Below are positions 42,526 through 48,316 of a DNA stretch of 48,316 bases, in pieces. Location: positions 1 through 48,316 of the forward strand of contig NZ_AXAS01000062.1 of NCBI RefSeq assembly GCF_000472925.1, in the 5' to 3' direction. This DNA is from Bradyrhizobium sp. Ec3.3 (GTDB taxonomy: Bacteria; Pseudomonadota; Alphaproteobacteria; Rhizobiales; Xanthobacteraceae). The notes beneath the pieces were generated by a model, which ran no database searches, was not told the DNA's origin, and saw only the letters and a program-made list of their open reading frames with translations. Within the stretch, counting starts at the first letter, position 1. Each line of letters begins with the position of its first letter. A program made the position numbers and the translations under genes.

Positions 42526-44088
42526 ATGCAGGTGGCTGATTTCGTCGTCAGGCGTTCATCACGAAGCAAGGCCCTGCTTGGCACGCTCGTCCTCCTCACG
42601 TCAGTCTACTCCGGCACCGCAAGTGCACAGGGCACTGAGCCGATCTGGCCGACCGCTCAATGGCAGACCTCTACGCCGGAAGAGCAGGGCATGGATTCGG
42701 CTGCGTTGGCCAAACTGGTCGCGTCCGGCATCCCGCGCAGCTTCAACAGCCTGCTGGTGACGCGCCACGGCCGCATCGTGCTCGATGCCTATTACGCACC
42801 TTATACGGCTGATATGCCGCACGTGATCAACTCCTCCACCAAGGCGGTGGTCGCGACGCTGCTGGCGATGGCCTACAAGGATGGCCTGCTGGATCGTCTC
42901 GATCGTCCGATGCTGGATTTCTTTTCCGATCGCGACGTCGCCAATCTCGACGAGCGCAAGAAGGCCATTACGGTCCAGCAGTTGCTCAACATGACATCCG
43001 GCCTCGAGTGGGACGAGGGGTATGTCGGCGGCCGGGAGCAGTCGCTTCGCGACATGGGCGCGAGCTCCAATTGGGTCCAATTCATCCTCGATCGCCCGAT
43101 GGCGCATGCGCCGGGCGAAGTGTTCTACTACGACAGCGGCGGTTCGCATCTGCTATCCGCGATCGTGGCAAGGATCACCGGCAAGAGCACCGCTGACTAT
43201 GCGCAGGAGAAGCTGTTCGGGCCACTCGGGATCGCTCAGCCGTTCTGGCGTCGCGATCCGCAAAAGCTCCCGATCGGCGGCTTCGGCCTTGCGATGCGAC
43301 CGCGGGACATGGCGAAGATCGGCTATCTCTATCTGCGCAACGGCGAGTGGGCCGGCAAGCAATTGCTACCGGCGGATTTCCTCGTTGCCGTCAATCATGC
43401 CACCGTCAACATGAATGCGCGATTTGAACCCGGGCTGCGCTACGCCAACCAGTTCTGGGCCATTCCCGACAAGCCCGTCTTCATGACCGTCGGATATCAC
43501 TGCCAGGTGATCATGGTGCTGCGGGAGCAGGACATCGTCGCCGTGATGACGGCGACCAATTTCTGTCCATTCCGCAAGCTGGCCGACGAGATCTCTGCCG
43601 CCGTCAAATCCGAGTCTGCTTTGCCGGCCGATGCAGCCGCGGCAGAAGAGCTAGCAAAGCTGGTCGCGGACGTGTCCATGGAGAAGCCGACATCGGTCGG
43701 CGCCACGCCCGCAACCGCCTCTGCGATCTCGGGCAAGACCTACAAATTGTCCGACAACGCCTCGGGCATCAAAACACTGACGCTGTTCCTGGCCGATGAG
43801 AACCCGCGTTACGTCGTGGAGACGAGCGCGGGCGATCCCGCGCGGCGCCGCCTCGACGGGCCGATCGGTCTCGATGGCCTGTACCGCAAAAGTCCGCCAG
43901 GCATTCTCGGTGTTCGCGCCGCCAAGGGCACGTGGCAGAACGAGCGAACCTTTGTCATCGACCTCCAATATGTCGGAGGCGGCGACGCCTGGACATGGAC
44001 GCTCACCTTCGACGGCGACAAGATCGCGCTACGCGGCAAGGCGAGGGACGGACGCGAGGAGTCGGCGGAAGGGGCGGTGGGCGGCTAG
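42526..44088 (+). CDS. exported serine hydrolase of the beta-lactamase / penicillin-binding fold
   Basis: The 520-residue protein has a signal peptide (residues about 14-35, cleavage at ASAQG). The catalytic SxxK is SSTK in HVINSSTKAVVATLL near residue 105; the second motif is YYDSGGSHLL with tyrosine as the expected base; the third box is a GYH variant (VGYHCQ) instead of KTG. This matches class C-like esterases and 6-aminohexanoate-dimer hydrolases rather than resistance enzymes. A C-terminal beta-rich domain of about 130 residues follows. It lies between an intact lrp gene and a broken copy of its end. Confidence 0.87.
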   Translation: MQVADFVVRRSSRSKALLGTLVLLTSVYSGTASAQGTEPIWPTAQWQTSTPEEQGMDSAALAKLVASGIPRSFNSLLVTRHGRIVLDAYYAPYTADMPHVINSSTKAVVATLLAMAYKDGLLDRLDRPMLDFFSDRDVANLDERKKAITVQQLLNMTSGLEWDEGYVGGREQSLRDMGASSNWVQFILDRPMAHAPGEVFYYDSGGSHLLSAIVARITGKSTADYAQEKLFGPLGIAQPFWRRDPQKLPIGGFGLAMRPRDMAKIGYLYLRNGEWAGKQLLPADFLVAVNHATVNMNARFEPGLRYANQFWAIPDKPVFMTVGYHCQVIMVLREQDIVAVMTATNFCPFRKLADEISAAVKSESALPADAAAAEELAKLVADVSMEKPTSVGATPATASAISGKTYKLSDNASGIKTLTLFLADENPRYVVETSAGDPARRRLDGPIGLDGLYRKSPPGILGVRAAKGTWQNERTFVIDLQYVGGGDAWTWTLTFDGDKIALRGKARDGREESAEGAVGG

Positions 44089-44141
44089 CGATCTCGGTCC
44101 GGATTGACGCGAGCAACGTGGCCTGCCACGGCGCCGGCCGC

Positions 44142-44606
44142 TCAAAACTCCAGCGGTGCGTTGTCGACGACCTCCTTCATCACGAAGAAGGTGCGGGTCT
44201 GGCGCGCGCCGGGCAGCGCGATGAGCTGCTCGCCATGGATGCGGTTGAAGTCCTCCATGTCGCCGACCCGGATCTTGAGGAAATAATCGAAGTCGCCGGC
44301 GACGAGGTGGCAGTCGAGCACGCATTTCAGCTTCGCTACCGCCTGCTCGAAGAGCGCAAAGCTCTCCGGCGTCGAGCGGTCGAGCACGACGCCGACCATC
44401 ACCAGCGTGCCCTTGGCGACTTTGCGCGGCGCCACCATGGCGCGGACGCCCGTGATAAAACCCTCTTCGAGCAGCCGCTGGGTGCGCCGGTGGCAGGTTG
44501 CCGGGCTGATCGCCACGGTTTCCGCCAGCTCCGCGTTGCTCAGCCGGCCGTTATTCTGCAGCAATCGCAATATCTTAAGGTCGGTGCGGTCTAACCTGCC
44601 GGACAT
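44142..44606 (-). CDS. acdR: Lrp/AsnC-family regulator of ACC deaminase
   Basis: The 154-residue protein (from ATG 44606) has an N-terminal helix-turn-helix (LDRTDLKILRLLQNNGRLSN, with SPATCHRRTQRLLEEG as recognition part) and a C-terminal RAM domain. A TTG at 44624 is a possible earlier start. It is divergent from acdS, the arrangement known for AcdR in Bradyrhizobium and other plant-associated bacteria, where the protein activates acdS in response to ACC. I name it acdR from that context. Confidence 0.88.
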   Translation of the reverse strand: MSGRLDRTDLKILRLLQNNGRLSNAELAETVAISPATCHRRTQRLLEEGFITGVRAMVAPRKVAKGTLVMVGVVLDRSTPESFALFEQAVAKLKCVLDCHLVAGDFDYFLKIRVGDMEDFNRIHGEQLIALPGARQTRTFFVMKEVVDNAPLEF

Positions 44607-44770
44607 GGAAGAAAATTCCGTCAAAGCGCAAAATTTCGGAAGAAATGTTAGTCAATTGCGCCAACATCGCAATATCTCCCGCAAAATCCTCGCAATATTC
44701 GAGAGCACATTTCATCTAGGGGGTGATAGTTCCTCCCTTCAGTTCAATGGCAAATCGGGATGATTTCGCA
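44607..44770. promoter_or_regulatory. divergent acdR-acdS control region with repeated CGCAATAT
   Basis: This 164-base AT-richer region carries TCGCAATAT twice (about 44667 and 44690), with a third copy just inside acdR (about 44575). It also has the run GCGCAAAATTTCGG and CAATTGCGCC. Such spaced AT-rich repeats fit an Lrp-type binding region. No FixK box is seen. Assignment as Lrp box is inferred. Confidence 0.5.
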
Positions 44771-45787
44771 ATGAAGCTGGAAAAATTCGAACGCTACCCG
44801 CTGACCTTCGGGCCGACCCCCATCGAGAAGCTGAACCGTCTGTCCAAGCACCTCGGCGGCAATGTCGAGATCTATGCCAAGCGTGAGGACTGTAATTCCG
44901 GTCTCGCCTATGGCGGCAACAAGCTGCGCAAGCTCGAATACATCGTTCCCGACGCGATCGCCTCGAACGCCGACACGCTGGTGTCGATCGGCGGCGTGCA
45001 GTCCAACCACACCCGCATGGTCGCCGCGGTTGCAGCCAAGATCGGCATGAAGTGCCGCCTGGTGCAGGAAGCCTGGGTGCCGCACGAGGACGCCGTGTAC
45101 GACCGCGTCGGCAACATCCTGCTGTCGCGCGTGATGGGCGCTGATGTTCGTCTCGTCGAGGACGGTTTTGACATCGGCATCCGCAAGAGCTGGGAGCAGG
45201 CGCTCGAGGAAGTGAAGGCCGCGGGCGGCAAGCCTTACGCGATTCCGGCCGGCGCCTCCGTGCATAAATATGGCGGCCTCGGCTATGTCGGCTTCGCGGA
45301 AGAAGTCCGCAAGCAGGAGAAGGATCTCGGCTTCAAGTTCGACTATATCGTCGTCTGCACCGTCACCGGCTCGACCCATGCCGGCATGCTGGTCGGCTTC
45401 GCCGCGGACGGCCGTGCGCGAAAAGTGATCGGCATCGATGCATCCTTCACGCCGGCGCAGACCAAGGCACAAGTTCTTTCGATCGCGCAGAACACCGCAA
45501 AACTCGTCGAACTCGGCAAGGAGATCGTCGAAGACGACGTCGTGCTGGTCGAGGACTACGCCTATCCGACCTACGGCGTGCCGTCGGAAGAGACCAAGGA
45601 AGCCATCCGCCTCACCGCGCGTCTCGAAGGCATGATCACCGACCCCGTCTACGAGGGCAAGTCGATGCAGGGCCTGATCGACCTCACCAAGAAGGGCTAT
45701 TTCGAGAAGGGCGCGAAGATTCTCTATGCGCATCTCGGCGGTGCACCCGCGCTCAACGGCTACGCCTACGCGTTCCGCAACGGCTGA
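44771..45787 (+). CDS. acdS: 1-aminocyclopropane-1-carboxylate deaminase
   Basis: The 338-residue PLP enzyme splits the ethylene precursor ACC into ammonia and 2-oxobutyrate, lowering ethylene stress in a host plant. All residues that mark true ACC deaminase are present at the expected numbers: Lys51 (GGNKLRKLEY), Ser78 (GGVQSNH), Tyr294 and Glu295 (DPVYEGKS) and Leu322 (YAHLGGAPALNG). The last two distinguish it from D-cysteine desulfhydrase. The ATG at 44771 gives the standard N terminus MKLEKFERYPLTFGPTPIEK. It is divergent from acdR. A dispersed repeat follows. Confidence 0.97.
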   Translation: MKLEKFERYPLTFGPTPIEKLNRLSKHLGGNVEIYAKREDCNSGLAYGGNKLRKLEYIVPDAIASNADTLVSIGGVQSNHTRMVAAVAAKIGMKCRLVQEAWVPHEDAVYDRVGNILLSRVMGADVRLVEDGFDIGIRKSWEQALEEVKAAGGKPYAIPAGASVHKYGGLGYVGFAEEVRKQEKDLGFKFDYIVVCTVTGSTHAGMLVGFAADGRARKVIGIDASFTPAQTKAQVLSIAQNTAKLVELGKEIVEDDVVLVEDYAYPTYGVPSEETKEAIRLTARLEGMITDPVYEGKSMQGLIDLTKKGYFEKGAKILYAHLGGAPALNGYAYAFRNG

Positions 45788-45814
45788 GGCGCACACTGTA
45801 GCCCCATCAAGGCT

Positions 45815-45975
45815 ATCGTCCCGGGGCGCGACCAAGTCGCGAGCCCGGGACCCATAACCACAGGATGTGGTTTGGCGAAGACTCGTGGTTACCAGCTTGC
45901 GCTAACGACATCTGCCTGTGGCTATGGATCCCGGATCTGCGCTCGCTACGCTCACTTGTCCGGGGATGACAGCTG
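45815..45975. repeat. dispersed intergenic inverted-repeat element
   Basis: The element contains long inverted arms: CCCGGGACCCATAACCACAG pairs with CTGTGGCTATGGATCCCGG, and CCCGGGGCGCGACCAAGTCGCG with its own smaller palindrome. GTGGTTATGGATCCCGG-type repeats are common between genes of Bradyrhizobium. It lies between acdS and recQ, which are convergent, and may also terminate transcripts. Confidence 0.65.
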
Positions 45976-45993
45976 AGTGATTGGCGCGCGATT

Positions 45994-47859
<1,866 letters not shown>

Positions 47860-47952
47860 GGGCGTGTCGAACCGGGCCGTGAGAAGAGCTGAACGGCAGT
47901 CGCATGCCGGCACGGTTGTGGCAAGAGTGTTTGCGCGGAACGGACGGTGCTT

Positions 47953-48095
47953 ACCCTCTCCCCTTGTGGGAGAGGGTGCCGAGCGAAGCTCGGCGGGTGA
48001 GGGGTTCTCTCCACAAGTGAAACTTTGGCGTTCGAATTCGCTGAAGCAACCCCTCATCCGGCGCGCTGCGCGCGCCACCTTCTCCCACAAGGGGC
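47953..48095. repeat. dispersed palindromic intergenic repeat, interrupted by IS
   Basis: Two inverted arms, CCCTCTCCCCTTGTGGGAG and its counterpart CTTCTCCCACAAGGGG, flank GAGCGAAGCTC and CGCGCTGCGCGCG palindromes. This family is common in rhizobial intergenic DNA, and a weaker relative lies at 32812-32898. The right arm is cut at AAGGGG by the start of the insertion sequence. Confidence 0.68.
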
Positions 48096-48316
48096 CTGTT
48101 GCGTAATCCGCGATTGTGATTCTCTAGGGCAGAAGCCTTGGAGGTAACGATGGCAGTGAAGCAGACTGGGCAGCCGAGTTTTATTGAGGCGTGGTTGCCG
48201 AAGGGAGCCGGTGCCAATGCGGCGCTGAATCGGTTGTCGGGCTTGGTCAAATGGTACCGGTTCGAGAAGCTGATGGCGCATTTGCGGGATGAAGGAAGCC
48301 CTGGCCGACCGGGCTA
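48093..48316 (+). mobile_element. left end of an IS5-family insertion sequence (incomplete)
   Basis: Immediately after the repeat arm the sequence changes to CCTGTTGCGTAATCCGCGAT, a terminal-repeat-like start of IS5-type elements, followed 50 bases later by a transposase start. The right end is outside the window, so terminal inverted repeats and target duplication cannot be checked. The exact first base is uncertain by a few bases. Confidence 0.65.
48150..48316 (+). CDS. IS5-family transposase, N-terminal part (cut by window edge)
   Basis: The ATG at 48150, with GGAGG six bases upstream, opens a frame of 55 codons up to the window end: MAVKQTGQPSFIEAWLPKGA then ANAALNRLSGLVKWYRFEKL and ending SPGRPGY. 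This is the DUF772-type N terminus of IS5-group transposases (target-fold DDE enzymes), including the GRPGY motif that precedes the catalytic part. The DDE domain is outside the window, so activity cannot be judged. Confidence 0.78.
   Translation, partial: MAVKQTGQPSFIEAWLPKGAGANAALNRLSGLVKWYRFEKLMAHLRDEGSPGRPG

Noticed and set aside
42526..44088. Beta-lactam resistance enzyme
   Set aside because: The KTG box is replaced by a GYH variant and there is an extra C-terminal domain, so an esterase or amide hydrolase is more likely than a beta-lactamase.
47860..48090. N-terminal 77-residue extension of RecQ
   Set aside because: It translates the intergenic palindrome and has no similarity to RecQ; the ATG at 47859 gives normal length.
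47953..48095. CRISPR-like repeat array
   Set aside because: There are only two inverted arms and no evenly spaced direct repeats; it is an intergenic palindrome.

Overview
The window looks like a chromosomal segment of a Bradyrhizobium-type alphaproteobacterium. The grounds are the divergent acdR-acdS (ACC deaminase) pair, FixK/FNR-type boxes in front of tiny genes, several intergenic palindrome families familiar from Bradyrhizobium, small Tat/Sec-exported proteins, and high-GC codon use. Genus level is an inference.

Layout. (1) 1-12606: acetoacetate decarboxylase (cut by the left edge) and a patatin-like hydrolase; a cytochrome bo-type quinol oxidase operon (cyoABCD, minus strand); a NAD(P)-binding NDUFA9-like protein with an extra N-terminal helical domain; a small pore-loop membrane protein; and a FUSC / DUF1656 / HlyD efflux operon. 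(2) 12607-22498: a self-contained catabolic module with ethanolamine ammonia-lyase (eutB, eutC), a four-gene spermidine/putrescine-type ABC importer, a divergent MocR-type regulator and a DadA-like FAD amine dehydrogenase. It is bracketed by a perfect 28-bp direct repeat whose end matches the 3' end of tRNA-Ser. (3) 22499-27387: cyclopropane fatty acid synthase, a stand-alone lpxD, and a run of very small genes of which nearly all have a FixK-type box about 55-80 bp upstream. This block ends at a third, partial tRNA-Ser-like end. (4) 27388-48316: ordinary-looking chromosome. It holds TRAP permeases without a binding protein, an amidase with a lysine-rich tail, a TadG-like protein, a PilZ-PAS-PAS-GGDEF cyclase, a six-gene divergent cluster (cysteine-synthase-like PLP enzyme, two AhpD/CMD proteins, LysR, flavin monooxygenase, MFS), a beta-lactamase-fold hydrolase flanked by an intact lrp gene and a broken copy of its 3' end, acdR-acdS, recQ, and the start of an IS5-type element inserted in an intergenic palindrome.

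How the genes work together. Blocks 1-3 read as accreted islands that used the same tRNA-Ser-derived attachment site, so the left part of the window is probably accessory and the right part core. The most promising undescribed systems are the amino-alcohol module in block 2, the microaerobically controlled micro-gene cluster in block 3, and the candidate organosulfur cluster at 36.2-42.3 kb. No rRNA, complete tRNA or CRISPR array was seen.
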